A DNA stretch of 64,000 nt, taken from contig NZ_JARXRM010000025.1 in assembly GCF_029887875.1 (NCBI RefSeq), positions 124,001 to 188,000 of the forward strand, given 5' to 3'. Position numbers and translations under genes: made by a program. The DNA comes from Luteimonas endophytica (GTDB taxonomy: Bacteria > Pseudomonadota > Gammaproteobacteria > Xanthomonadales > Xanthomonadaceae). Numbering within the stretch: the stretch's first letter is position 1; each line of letters opens with the position of its first letter. Shown here one piece after another: positions 1 through 9,009 of this stretch. Below the pieces are notes generated by a model. That model was not told where the DNA came from, ran no database searches, and saw only the letters and a list, made by a program, of their open reading frames with translations.

Positions 1-371
1 CCGGCGGCCAGGGCGCCCAGCGTCAGGACCTTGATCGCCGCCAGCTGGCCGGCCGGGGCCTCTTCCGAGCTGGCGCGATAGACCGCGGCCATGCCCCCGC
101 AGCCGATCTGCTCGAGCAGCCGCCAGCGGCCCAGGCGCCGGCCGACCAGGGTGGCGGCTCCGGCCGGACCGGCCGCCGCCAGGTCCGGAGCACGCTCGAG
201 CGGGCCGGTGGCGCTGGCATGCGCGGCCAGCAGGCGCTCGACCAGGGCGCGCATGGCGGGGTCGGGGGCGGCCGCGGCCAACGCCGCGGCGCGGCGCTCC
301 GGGGCCAGGTCGAGCAGCTGGTCGAGGATCCGGTCGGCCTCGCGCCAGGCCGCCTTCCGCCGGGCGTCCAT
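1..371 (-). CDS. Serine/threonine protein kinase, N-terminal part
   Basis: Reading the minus strand from the ATG at 371 gives an open frame that runs off the left edge of the window (about 123 residues seen). The first ~75 residues are a helical leader (WREADRILDQLLDLAPERR) typical of kinases linked to ECF sigma factors. They are followed by a Hanks-type kinase N-lobe: glycine loop IGCGGMAAVY and the ATP-binding lysine in AAIKVL. The gene starts 5 bases after the stop of the upstream sigma factor gene, so the two are probably co-transcribed and functionally paired, with the kinase plausibly controlling the sigma factor. The catalytic loop and any membrane or TPR domain lie outside the window. 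Confidence 0.85.
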   Translation of the reverse strand, partial: MDARRKAAWREADRILDQLLDLAPERRAAALAAAAPDPAMRALVERLLAAHASATGPLERAPDLAAAGPAGAATLVGRRLGRWRLLEQIGCGGMAAVYRASSEEAPAGQLAAIKVLTLGALAA

Positions 372-376
372 GGCGT

Positions 377-928
377 TCAGGGCGTTCCCAGCAGCGCGTA
401 CAGGAAGGCGCGGGCGCGCTCCCACTCGCGACGCGCGGTGCGCGTGGAGATCCCCAGCAGCTCGGCGATCTCGCCGAACTCGAGGCCGGCGAAGTAGTGC
501 AGCTCCACCACCTCGCGCTGGCGCGGCTGCAGCTCGCCGAGCGCCTCCAGGCCCTCGTGCAGGGCCAGCACCTGCTCGGAGGCGGCGTCCATCGGCAGTC
601 CCTCGGTGAGCGTCACCGCGATCTGCCCGCCGCCGCGCTTTTCGCTCTGGCGGCGGCGCGCATGGTCGACCAGGATCCAGCGCATGGCCTTGGCGGCCGC
701 CGCGAAGAAGTGATGGCGATCGGTGACCGACAGCGGCTCGCCGGTGGTCGCGCGCAGGTAGAGCTCGTGCACCAGCACCGTGGGCGTCACGGTGTGGTCG
801 CCGCCGGCGAGCCGCGAGGCGGCCAGGCGCCGCAGTTCGGGATACAGCTGCTCGAAGACCGCCGACAACCGCTCCGGCTCGCCAGCCCGCGCCCGCCCCA
901 GCAAACCTGTGATCGCCTCGCTTTCCAT
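377..928 (-). CDS. ECF-family RNA polymerase sigma factor (TIGR02999-like)
   Basis: This 183-residue protein has sigma region 2 (roughly residues 25-95, with RHHFFAAAAKAMRWILVDHARRR) and a region-4 helix-turn-helix near the C-terminus (GLEFGEIAELLGISTRTARREWERAR). The HELYLR and DHARRRQSEKRGGG motifs are those of the TIGR02999 type often found beside Ser/Thr kinases. I chose the ATG at 928 (MESEAITGLL) because the longer upstream frame is low-complexity Arg/Ala/Pro. It probably directs RNA polymerase to a small regulon and is controlled by the adjacent kinase rather than a classical anti-sigma factor, since none is encoded next to it here. Confidence 0.87.
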   Translation of the reverse strand: MESEAITGLLGRARAGEPERLSAVFEQLYPELRRLAASRLAGGDHTVTPTVLVHELYLRATTGEPLSVTDRHHFFAAAAKAMRWILVDHARRRQSEKRGGGQIAVTLTEGLPMDAASEQVLALHEGLEALGELQPRQREVVELHYFAGLEFGEIAELLGISTRTARREWERARAFLYALLGTP

Positions 929-1065
929 GCCCGTCCCCCGTGCGTCCCGGGCGAACGAATCCCGGCCCGTCCGGACGGTTACGCAGGCCGCGGCGCATTG
1001 CGGCCACCGGGCCGGGCGGCCGGCCCGCGGTGGCGGCGGGGCGGCCGGGCGCCGCCCGCGGCCGT

Positions 1066-1866
1066 TCAGCTGCGCAGCCCGACCCCGCGCCGCAGCAGCC
1101 ACAACCCCAACGCCGCCAGCGCGGCCACGAACAGCAGCATCAGCGCGTAGGCGGTCCACAGCGACACGTCGCTCTGGCCGAGCAGGCCATAGCGGAATGC
1201 GTTGACCATGTAGAAGATCGGGTTGGCGTGGGTGGCCGCCTCGGCCCAGCCGGGCAGCAGCTGCACCGAATAGAACACGCCGCCCAGGTAGGTCAGCGGG
1301 GTGAGGATGAAGATCGGCACGATCGCCACGTCGTCGAACTTCTTGGCGTAGACCGCGTTCACGAAACCGGCCAGGGCGAAGATGGTCGCGCCGAGCAGCA
1401 CCGTGGTGAAGGTCACCACCGGGTGCGGGATCCGCACCGTGGTGAACAGCATGGCGATGCCCAGCACGATCACCCCCACCGCCAGGCCGCGCGCCACCGC
1501 CCCGGCGACGTAGCCCGAGAGCACCACCCAGGCCGGCATCGGGCTGACCAGCAGTTCCTCGACGTGACGGCCGAACTTGGCGCCGAAGAAGCTCGAAGAG
1601 ATATTGCCGTAGCTGTTCTGGATCACGCTCATCATCACCAGCCCCGGGACGATGAAGTCCATGTAGCGGACCCCGCCCATCTCGCCGATCCGCGAGCCGA
1701 TCAGCCCGCCGAAGATGAGGAAGTACAGGGTCATGGTGATCGCCGGCGGCACCAGGGTCTGCGCCCAGATGCGCAGGATCCGCGCGATCTCGCGCCGCAC
1801 GATGGTGCCCAGCGCCACCAGGTTGCGCTGCAGCGTGGTGGGGGCGCCGGCGGCGGCGCCACTCAT
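1066..1866 (-). CDS. yadH: ABC-2 type exporter permease (YadH-like)
   Basis: A 266-residue inner-membrane protein with about six hydrophobic segments and the ABC2_membrane pattern, including the region around VPGLVMMSVIQNSYGNISSSFF that is close to E. coli YadH. The ATG at 1866 overlaps the stop of the upstream ATPase gene by four bases (ATGA), so the two are translationally coupled and form one exporter. The substrate is unknown; the family is related to drug and polysaccharide exporters. A longer reading through the ATPase region is out of frame with that gene and spurious. Confidence 0.88.
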   Translation of the reverse strand: MSGAAAGAPTTLQRNLVALGTIVRREIARILRIWAQTLVPPAITMTLYFLIFGGLIGSRIGEMGGVRYMDFIVPGLVMMSVIQNSYGNISSSFFGAKFGRHVEELLVSPMPAWVVLSGYVAGAVARGLAVGVIVLGIAMLFTTVRIPHPVVTFTTVLLGATIFALAGFVNAVYAKKFDDVAIVPIFILTPLTYLGGVFYSVQLLPGWAEAATHANPIFYMVNAFRYGLLGQSDVSLWTAYALMLLFVAALAALGLWLLRRGVGLRS

Positions 1867-2846
1867 GCGCGCGGCTCCGCCACGGCAGGCGCCCGCGCCG
1901 GCGGCGCGCCGGCCTCGCCGGTCAGGCGCACGAACAGTTCCTCGAGGCGGTTGGAGCGGGTCCGCATCGAGCGCACCCGCACGCCGGCGGCGTCGAGCGC
2001 TGCGAACACCCGGTTGAGGTCCATCGCCCGCGGCAGTTCGACGTCGAGGGTGTGATCGTCTGACGCCTGCAGGCCGACGCCCGGGATCCGCGGCAGCGGC
2101 GCCGGCGGCGGGCCGTCGATATCGAGCACGAAGCCCTCCACGTCCAGCCCGGCCAGCAGGGTGCGGATCGGACCCTGCTCGATGATCCGGCCATGGTCGA
2201 TGATCGCCAGGTTGCGGCACAGGCTCTCGGCTTCCTCGAGATAGTGCGTGGTGAGGATGATGGTGGTGCCGGCGGCGTTGATCTCGCGCAGGGTGCGCCA
2301 CATGCCGCGGCGGATCTCGATGTCGACCCCGGCGGTGGGCTCGTCGAGGATCAGCAGCCGCGGCCGGGTCATCATCGCGCGCGCGATCATCAACCGTCTC
2401 TTCATGCCGCCCGACAGCGTGCGGCTCATCACCTGGGCCTTTTCCCACAGCTGCGCGGCGCGCAGCTCCTGCTCGGCGCGCAGCAGCGCCTCGCGGCGCG
2501 GGATGCCGTAGAAGCCGGCGTAGTTGACCAGGATGTCGAAGGGCTTCTCGAACAGGTTGAAGTTGATCTCCTGCGGCACCAGGCCGAGCAGGCGCATCGC
2601 CGCGTCGCGCTGGCGCGCGAGGTCCACGCCGAACACCGACACCTCGCCGCTGGTCTTGTTGACCAGCGAGGAGATGATGCCGATCAGGGTGCTCTTGCCG
2701 GCGCCGTTCGGGCCGAGCAGGGCGTAGAAGTCGCCCGGGGCGACGTCGAGCGAGACGCCCTGGAGCGCTTCCACGCCGCCGGCGTAGGTCTTGCGCAGCT
2801 CGCGCACCGACAGCGCCGGCGCGGTTTCCGCTGGAATCGGGGACAT
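1863..2846 (-). CDS. yadG: ABC transporter ATP-binding protein (YadG-like)
   Basis: A 327-residue cytoplasmic ATPase with Walker A GPNGAGKST, signature LSGGMKRRL, Walker B LLILDEPTAGVD and switch TTHYLEEAE. Long stretches such as GIISSLVNKTSGEVSVFGVDL are near-identical to E. coli YadG as remembered. The C-terminal ~90 residues form the accessory domain of this subfamily (RVRSMRTRSNRLEELFVRL). It is the first gene of a two-gene operon with the permease that overlaps its stop codon, and it powers export of an unknown substrate. Confidence 0.9.
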   Translation of the reverse strand: MSPIPAETAPALSVRELRKTYAGGVEALQGVSLDVAPGDFYALLGPNGAGKSTLIGIISSLVNKTSGEVSVFGVDLARQRDAAMRLLGLVPQEINFNLFEKPFDILVNYAGFYGIPRREALLRAEQELRAAQLWEKAQVMSRTLSGGMKRRLMIARAMMTRPRLLILDEPTAGVDIEIRRGMWRTLREINAAGTTIILTTHYLEEAESLCRNLAIIDHGRIIEQGPIRTLLAGLDVEGFVLDIDGPPPAPLPRIPGVGLQASDDHTLDVELPRAMDLNRVFAALDAAGVRVRSMRTRSNRLEELFVRLTGEAGAPPARAPAVAEPRA

Positions 2847-2886
2847 GGTGAAGGCCTGTGCCGCGAGACGCGCGACGAATCCCGGT

Positions 2887-2892
2887 ATTATA
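2887..2892 (-). promoter_or_regulatory. Possible -10 box for the yadGH-like operon
   Basis: TATAAT on the minus strand, about 40 bases upstream of the ATG at 2846, in otherwise GC-rich DNA. No convincing -35 hexamer sits 17 bases further upstream, so this is a tentative assignment. Confidence 0.35.
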
Positions 2893-3021
2893 GGCGGCCG
2901 TACGGCGAGGCCTGCGCGACGTAGCGTTGCGCCGGCGCCCCGCCGGCCGGCACGGGGTTGCGACCGCCGCGGCGCGCATCCCTCACCTCACGCGGCCGCC
3001 GGCCGCCCGACCGGGTCCCCC

Positions 3022-3786
3022 TTGGCCATCCAGCATTTTCCCCTCAAGCTCGTCGATCGGCGCATGCTCGCGCCCGGCATCGCGCACCTGAGTTTCGTGC
3101 GCAGCGACGGGCAGCCGCTCGACTTCATCCCCGGCCAGTTCGTGCAGGTGCACTTCCACTACGCCGATGGCACGCCGACCAAGCGCAGCTATTCCCTGGC
3201 GACGGTGCACGATCACGCCCTCGGCCCGGGCGAGGCGGTGGAGATCGCGGTGAGCTACGTCCCCGGCGGCGCCGCCACCGCCCTGTTCGAGGGTCTGGAG
3301 CCGGGCGGCGAAGTCGACGCCAGCGGTCCGTTCGGGCGCTTCTGCCTGATGCCCACCGATGCCAACCGCCGCTACCTGCTCATCGCCACCGGCACCGGCG
3401 TGACCCCGTACCGGGCGATGCTGCCGCTGCTGGAGCGGGCGCTGGCCGAGCGCGGCGTCGAAGTGGTGCTGCTGTTCGGCGCACGCCGGCCGGCGGAGCT
3501 GCTGTACGGCGACGAGTTCCGCGCCTTCGCCGCCGCCCACCCGGCCTTCCGCTTCGTGCCGTGCTTCTCCCGGGAACTGCCGGACCCCGGCTCCGCGCAG
3601 GCGCACCCCGACGTGCGCCATGGCTACGTGCAGCAGTTCCTGGACGAGTTCGCCCCCGACGCCGAAGGCGACATCGCCTATCTTTGCGGCAACCCGAACA
3701 TGGTCGATGCCTGCTTCGAGGCGCTGAAGGGGCATGGCCTGCCGGTGGCGCGGATCCGCCGGGAAAAGTACGTCAGCAGCAAGTAG
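3022..3786 (+). CDS. fpr: Ferredoxin--NADP(+) reductase family flavoprotein
   Basis: A 254-residue FAD/NAD(P)H oxidoreductase. The FAD-binding beta-barrel has RSYSLAT, the NADP domain has GTGVTPYRAMLPLL, and the C-terminal part has YLCGNPNMVDACFEAL, as in bacterial ferredoxin/flavodoxin-NADP reductases. I chose the TTG at 3022 (MAIQHFPLKLVD) because it matches the usual N-terminus of the family and the upstream frame is Arg/Pro-rich. The next in-frame ATG (3064) would cut into the first beta-strand. It moves electrons between NADPH and ferredoxin or flavodoxin. The gene stands alone; the next gene downstream has its own operators. Confidence 0.88.
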   Translation: MAIQHFPLKLVDRRMLAPGIAHLSFVRSDGQPLDFIPGQFVQVHFHYADGTPTKRSYSLATVHDHALGPGEAVEIAVSYVPGGAATALFEGLEPGGEVDASGPFGRFCLMPTDANRRYLLIATGTGVTPYRAMLPLLERALAERGVEVVLLFGARRPAELLYGDEFRAFAAAHPAFRFVPCFSRELPDPGSAQAHPDVRHGYVQQFLDEFAPDAEGDIAYLCGNPNMVDACFEALKGHGLPVARIRREKYVSSK

Positions 3787-3800
3787 GGCGGCATGGCGGG

Positions 3801-3818
3801 TGTCAAGTCCGCTTGACA
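3801..3818. promoter_or_regulatory. Palindromic operator 1 of the XRE mini-operon
   Basis: TGTCAAG-TCCG-CTTGACA is a perfect 7+7 bp inverted repeat with a 4-base spacer. It recurs with the same arms at 3845-3862, centre to centre 44 bp. Its right arm contains TTGACA, so it may also overlap a -35 element. It probably binds the XRE regulator encoded just downstream. Confidence 0.65.
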
Positions 3819-3844
3819 TCGGCCGGGCCCTCCTCCAGGCTGGG

Positions 3845-3862
3845 TGTCAAGCAGCCTTGACA
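3845..3862. promoter_or_regulatory. Palindromic operator 2 of the XRE mini-operon
   Basis: TGTCAAG-CAGC-CTTGACA is the second copy of the dyad. It ends 8 bases before the ATG at 3871, so a bound regulator would block transcription or translation initiation. Similarity to copy 1 extends a few bases beyond the dyad on both sides (GGG before, TCG after). This pattern fits autoregulation. Confidence 0.65.
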
Positions 3863-3870
3863 TCGCCGCC

Positions 3871-4050
3871 ATGCAACCCGACACCCGCAAGCCCCTCGCC
3901 CGCGAATTCCTTCCGGCCATGGCCGCCTATGCGCTGGTGTTGACGGCGTCGGCTTTCGCGCTGCGCGCCGTCGAGAGCTCCGCGCTGCGTGCGGCGTACC
4001 TGCTGCCGTACACCGCCTGCAAGTTGGTGGCCGCGCGGCGCTACCGGTGA
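3871..4050 (+). CDS. Small membrane protein, first gene of XRE mini-operon
   Basis: A 59-residue protein with one clear hydrophobic helix (FLPAMAAYALVLTASAFALRAV, residues ~14-35) and a weaker second one, ending in AARRYR. The start and end resemble larger (~110-120 residue) membrane proteins that I recall preceding this XRE type in xanthomonads, so this copy may have lost its middle in frame. Its TGA overlaps the GTG start of the regulator (GTGA), indicating translational coupling. Function unknown. Confidence 0.55.
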   Translation: MQPDTRKPLAREFLPAMAAYALVLTASAFALRAVESSALRAAYLLPYTACKLVAARRYR

Positions 4051-4247
4051 GGAGCCGCCTGCGCGAACTGCGCGAGGCGCGCGGCTGGTCACAGTCGGAA
4101 CTGGCCGGGCGTCTAGGGGTTTCACGGCAGACGGTCAATGCCGTCGAGACCGGCAAGTACGATCCGAGCCTGCCGCTGGCGTTTCGCATCGGCCGGATGT
4201 TCGGCGAATCGATCGAATCCATATTCCTGTTCGAGGACGAGGCATGA
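4047..4247 (+). CDS. XRE-family HTH transcriptional regulator (short type)
   Basis: A 66-residue protein that is almost entirely one Cro/CI helix-turn-helix domain (WSQSELAGRLGVSRQTVNAVETGKYDPSLPLAFRIGRMF). It starts with GTG at 4047, overlapping the previous stop by four bases, and its own stop overlaps the next ATG by four bases. Small regulators of this type commonly repress their own operon together with a membrane protein. The two TGTCAAG-N4-CTTGACA dyads upstream are the obvious candidate targets. Confidence 0.85.
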   Translation: MRSRLRELREARGWSQSELAGRLGVSRQTVNAVETGKYDPSLPLAFRIGRMFGESIESIFLFEDEA

Positions 4248-5761
4248 AAGCGAGGTTGATCCCACCGATGTTGCTGGCCGCGGCGCTGCTCGCCGGCTGC
4301 GAGGCCGGGGTTCCGGCGGGCGCCGCCGGCGAGATCGCCGGCGCGCGCCGTTTCGGGGAGCTGACCCTGCGCCCCTGCACCGCCGGCAGCGACGGCAGCA
4401 GGGTCGAGGCGTTTTGCGGCACCCTGGAGGTGCCCGAGAACCGCAGCGAACCCGAGGGCCGGCAGATCGCCCTCAACATCGCGGTGCTGGCGGCGAGCGG
4501 GCGCGGCGGTGCCGAGGAGGACCCGGTGTTCTTCCTGGCCGGCGGGCCCGGCCAGGCGGCGACCGAGCTGGCGCCGCATATCGCCCACGCCCTGCGCGAG
4601 GTACGCAAGCGCCGCGACATCGTCCTGGTCGACCAGCGCGGCACCGGGGCGTCCAATCCGTTCGGATGTCGCGACGGCGCCGGCCGCCAGATGGCGGTGG
4701 ACGCCTTCGCGGCGCCCGATGCCGCCACCCTGGCCGCCTATGCCCGGCGTTGCGCGGCCGAGCTGGAGGGCCGGGTCGATGCGCGCTTCTATACCACCGC
4801 CGAGGCCGTGGAGGACCTCGACGCGGTGCGCGCGGCGCTGGCCGCCGAACGCATCAATCTGGTGGGCGGCTCCTACGGCACCCGCGTCGCGCAGCAGTAC
4901 GCCGCGCGGCACCCGGACCGGGTACGCAGCATCGTGCTCGATGGGGTGGTGCCGAACGACCTGGTGATCGGTGGCGAGTTCGCCGATACCTTCGAACAGG
5001 CGCTGCGGCTGCAGTCGCGGCAGTGCGAGCGCCTGCCGGCCTGCCGCGAGCGCTTCTCCCCCGACCTGCGCGCGCAACTGCGCGCGGTGATGGCCAACCT
5101 GGAGGATGCGCCGGTCGAGGTCCAGTACCGCCACCCGGCCACCGGCGAGAGCCGCGAAGACACGGTCACCGCCGACACCGTCACCAGCCTGGCCTTCGTG
5201 TTCTCGTACGCCCCGCAGACCGCCGCGTTGCTGCCGCTGGTGATCGACGAGGCCGCCAACGGGCGCTACGCGCCGTTGATGGCGCTGACCCAGCTGATGG
5301 GCGAACAGGTCGGCGGCCAGATCAACCGCGGCATGCAATGGTCGGTGCTGTGCGCCGAAGACGCCGACCGCTATCGCGGCGCCGACCGCGACCCCGGTGC
5401 GACGCTGCTCGGGCCGGAGGTGGCGGAGATGTTCTTCGCCCCCTGTGCGGTCTGGCCGCGCGGCGAGCGCAGCGAAGGATTCACCGAGCCGCTGCGCAGC
5501 GAGCTGCCGGCGCTGCTGCTCTCCGGCGAACTCGACCCTGTCACCCCGCCCGCCTACGCCGAACGGGTGCTGGAGACCCTGCCGAACGCGCGCCACCTGG
5601 TACTGCGCGGCCAGGGCCACGGCACCCTGGCGCTGGGCTGCATGCCCAAGCTGCTGGCGCAGTTCGTCGAGTCGACCGATGCCGCCGCGCTGGACGCCAC
5701 CTGCCTCGACAGCATGACCTACGTGCCGCCGTTCACCAGCTTCAACGGCTGGGATCCATAG
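4244..5761 (+). CDS. Alpha/beta-hydrolase lipoprotein, tripeptidyl-aminopeptidase-like
   Basis: A 505-residue predicted lipoprotein: signal peptide with lipobox LLAGC (lipidated Cys19), then an alpha/beta-hydrolase fold with oxyanion loop GGPG (residues ~100-103) and nucleophile elbow GGSYG (Ser210). A C-terminal TAP-like domain follows, carrying the catalytic Asp (GELDPVTPP) and His (GQGHGT). The family cleaves N-terminal residues from peptides, often proline-containing. The ATG at 4244 overlaps the XRE gene stop, so the enzyme is coupled to the regulator. A role in peptide turnover in the periplasm is inferred. Confidence 0.85.
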   Translation: MKARLIPPMLLAAALLAGCEAGVPAGAAGEIAGARRFGELTLRPCTAGSDGSRVEAFCGTLEVPENRSEPEGRQIALNIAVLAASGRGGAEEDPVFFLAGGPGQAATELAPHIAHALREVRKRRDIVLVDQRGTGASNPFGCRDGAGRQMAVDAFAAPDAATLAAYARRCAAELEGRVDARFYTTAEAVEDLDAVRAALAAERINLVGGSYGTRVAQQYAARHPDRVRSIVLDGVVPNDLVIGGEFADTFEQALRLQSRQCERLPACRERFSPDLRAQLRAVMANLEDAPVEVQYRHPATGESREDTVTADTVTSLAFVFSYAPQTAALLPLVIDEAANGRYAPLMALTQLMGEQVGGQINRGMQWSVLCAEDADRYRGADRDPGATLLGPEVAEMFFAPCAVWPRGERSEGFTEPLRSELPALLLSGELDPVTPPAYAERVLETLPNARHLVLRGQGHGTLALGCMPKLLAQFVESTDAAALDATCLDSMTYVPPFTSFNGWDP

Positions 5762-5861
5762 CGCGCCCAGCCGCGACGGGGCGGCTTCCCGCCGCCGCGC
5801 GACCGACCGGGCGACGCGCCTGCGACGCCCGCATCTCCATTCCCGACCACGGCCCATCCCG

Positions 5862-6604
<743 letters not shown>

Positions 6605-6608
<4 letters not shown>

Positions 6609-7789
6609 ACCGCTACAACGTTTCCGCGATGTGGGCGGTGATGCGCAAGGAACTGCGCGACATCGGCCGCGACCGCCGCACCCTGGCGCTGATCCTGCTG
6701 ATGGGCCCGCTGCTGTATCCGCTGCTGATGCTGGGCATGGGCGCGCTCGCCGAGAACCGTGCGAAGACCCAGCAGGACAAGCTGCTGGAGGTCCCGGTCA
6801 TCGGTGCCGAACGCGCCCCGAACCTGATCGCCCACCTCGAGACGCTGGGGATTCGCGCGATCGCGCCGCCCGCGGATCTCGAGGCGGCGATCGCGCGCCA
6901 GGAAGTCGATGTCGCCATCGAGCTCGACCGGGACTTCGCCGAAGACTGGCACGCCGGGCGCCCGGCGATGGTCGAGATCATCAGCGACAGCACCCGCCGC
7001 AATGCCGAGGTGCCCGTGGCGCGCGTCCGCGCCGCGCTTTCCGGCTACGGCGAACAGGTCGGCATGCTGCGGCTGATGGCGCGCGGAATCAGCCCGGCGG
7101 TGGTGCGCCCGGTCGCGCTCGGCAGCCGCGACCTGGCCAGCGACGAGGCGCGGCGCGGCATGCTGCTGTCGATCCTGCTGCCCTATCTGCTGATCCTCTC
7201 GAGCTTCCTCGGCGGCGCCTACCTGATCCTCGACGCCACCGCCGGCGAACGCGAACGGCAGTCGCTCGAACCGCTGCTGGCCACCCCGGCGCCGCGCGGC
7301 GCGCTGGTGTCCGGCAAGATCGCCGCCGCCTGCACGCTCGGCCTGCTGTCGCTGCTGCTCACGCTGCTGGCCTTCAAGGCCAGCGCGCAGATGGCGGAAA
7401 CCGCGCGCATGCTCGATGTCAGCTTCCACGCCATCGCGCGGATGCTGCTGGTGCTGGTACCGATGCTGCTGATCGGCACCTCGTTGCTCACCCTGCTGGC
7501 GGCCTCGGCCAAGAGCATGAAGGAGGCGCAGAGTCACATGACCTGGCTGATGCTGCTGCCGATGGTGCCGACCTTCGTGCTGATGGTGAACCCGGTGAAG
7601 ACCCAGCTATGGCAGTTCGCGGTGCCGTTCCTGGCGCAGAACCAGCTGCTGCTCAAGATCATCCGTGCCGAGACGATCGCGCCGCAGGTGTGGGGGATCT
7701 ATCTGGGCGCCAGCCTGGCGCTCGCGGCGCTGCTGTGGCTGGGGGCGGTGCGCCGCTACCAGCAGGAGAAGCTCGCGGTTTCCGGCTGA
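6605..7789 (+). CDS. natB: ABC-2 permease (NatB-like)
   Basis: A 394-residue membrane protein of the ABC2_membrane_3 type. It has one transmembrane helix near residues 25-45, a large periplasmic domain (to ~170), then about five helices. The motif DATAGERERQSLEPLLATPAPRG just after the second helix is characteristic of NatB-type permeases. Translation is coupled to the ATPase gene (ATGA overlap), and a strong hairpin follows the stop codon. Together with NatA it should export Na+ or another small compound. Confidence 0.85.
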
Positions 7790-7826
7790 ACCATGCCGGG
7801 CGGCGATGCCCGATGCGAACCGGACA

Positions 7827-7858
7827 GCGAAACGCCCGGCCTGGGCCGGGCGTTTCGC
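7827..7858. terminator. Bidirectional hairpin terminator between natB and the TonB-domain gene
   Basis: A perfect 15-bp inverted repeat, GCGAAACGCCCGGCC / GGCCGGGCGTTTCGC, with a 2-base spacer lies between two convergent genes. The A/T runs at the stem ends (GAAA and TTTC) suit termination from both sides. Confidence 0.75.
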
Positions 7859-7888
7859 TGCGCAGGCGCAGGTGGCGGACCGGCTGGC

Positions 7889-8908
7889 TCAGCCCCCCGG
7901 GGTGAAGGCGATCGAGCGGCGCGTGGTGACCGGCTCGCCGACCGGCTCGAAGCGCCAGCGGCGTACCGCCGAGACCGCCTCCCGGTCGAACACCCGCGGC
8001 GGATCCGCGCGCACCACCCGCGCGTTGCTGACCGACCCGTCGGGGGCGATGGTGAACTCCACCAGCACTTCGCCGGCCTGGCCGCTGCGCAGCGCCTCGA
8101 CCGGATAGCGCGGCGCCGGGGTGCTGATCGGGCGCAGGTCCGCGGCCGTCGGCGCGGCCGCTGGCTGCGCGGCGCGCTGTTCGGCCGCGCGCTGTTCCGC
8201 GGCACGCTGCTCGGCTGCGCGCTGTTCCGCCGCGCGTTGTGCAGCGGCCTGCTGTTCGGCGGCCGCCGCTTCGCGTTCCGCTTCCTGCTGCGCGGCCAGT
8301 TCGCGGGCGGCCTGTTCCTGCTGCTGCTGCTGCTGGCGCTGGCGCTCCTGCTCGAGCTGGGCCTGGCGCTGCGCTTCCTGCTCGGCGGTCAGCTCCTGCT
8401 GGGCGATCCGCTGCGCCGCGCTTTCCTCGGCGGTGTCGATGCTGGCGGTGAGCCGCTGCAGCGCCGGATGCTCCTCGTCGGCGCGCTGGATCAGCGCCAG
8501 CAGGCGCCGCGCCTCCTCGAAGTCCTCGCGGTCGCGGCTCTGCTCGGTGGCGATCACGGTCATCGGCAGCAGGTCGGTCAGCGCGCTGGAGACCCCCGCA
8601 TCGCCAGGCTGCCGCTCGCGCAGCCTCAGGTAGTACTCCATGGCGTTGTCGCCGGCCGGAGAGTACAGCCGGCTCTCCTGGTAGGCCTTGGAAGCCGCCT
8701 CGCGCAGCTCCTCGACGCTCATCTTCGCGGTCTGGTCGACCTCCGCCGGCGGCGGCTGCTGCACGGCCGGCGCGGCGGGTTCCGCCGCAGGCGGCGCGGC
8801 CGGCTCGGGCTCGTCGCGGGAACAGGCCAGCAGCGCGCAGGCGAGCCCCGCGCCGACGGCCAAGCGATACCAATGCGGGCGCGGGCGCCCCTCGTGTGTG
8901 GAAACCAT
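7889..8908 (-). CDS. TonB C-terminal-domain lipoprotein with Gln/Ala-rich coiled coil
   Basis: A 339-residue protein. Residues 1-30 look like a lipoprotein signal (LACALLAC with a Cys). Then come a Pro/Ala linker, a helical domain (~60-160) and a long Gln/Glu/Ala-rich region, including six consecutive Gln and repeated AAEQR units, that should form an extended coiled coil. The C-terminus (~260-339) is a TonB-type domain (PRYPVEALRSGQAGEVLVEFTI...WRFEPVGEP). The ATG at 8908 gives a sensible signal sequence; the longer frame upstream runs antisense into mnmE. It may be a periplasm-spanning energy-coupling or scaffold protein, but it lacks the inner-membrane anchor of classical TonB. Confidence 0.75.
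   Translation of the reverse strand: MVSTHEGRPRPHWYRLAVGAGLACALLACSRDEPEPAAPPAAEPAAPAVQQPPPAEVDQTAKMSVEELREAASKAYQESRLYSPAGDNAMEYYLRLRERQPGDAGVSSALTDLLPMTVIATEQSRDREDFEEARRLLALIQRADEEHPALQRLTASIDTAEESAAQRIAQQELTAEQEAQRQAQLEQERQRQQQQQQEQAARELAAQQEAEREAAAAEQQAAAQRAAEQRAAEQRAAEQRAAEQRAAQPAAAPTAADLRPISTPAPRYPVEALRSGQAGEVLVEFTIAPDGSVSNARVVRADPPRVFDREAVSAVRRWRFEPVGEPVTTRRSIAFTPGG
8177..8266. repeat. 15-bp tandem repeat inside the TonB-domain lipoprotein gene
   Basis: Six degenerate 15-base units (first unit CTGTTCGGCCGCGCG on the plus strand) encode AAEQR-like pentapeptides on the minus strand. The unit length keeps the reading frame, so copy-number changes would alter coiled-coil length without breaking the gene. 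Confidence 0.65.
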
Positions 8909-9009
8909 TGCCGAAACTCCCCCTGAGTGCACAGGCGCACGTGCGCCTAGGACGCGACAGTACCGCCGGTTTGTCAACACCCCGGCGCCTCCGTCAGTGG
9001 CGACCGCGG

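Noticed and set aside
8177-8266. Short tandem repeat considered as a CRISPR array
   Set aside because: Units are 15 bases with no spacers and encode a coiled coil in frame.
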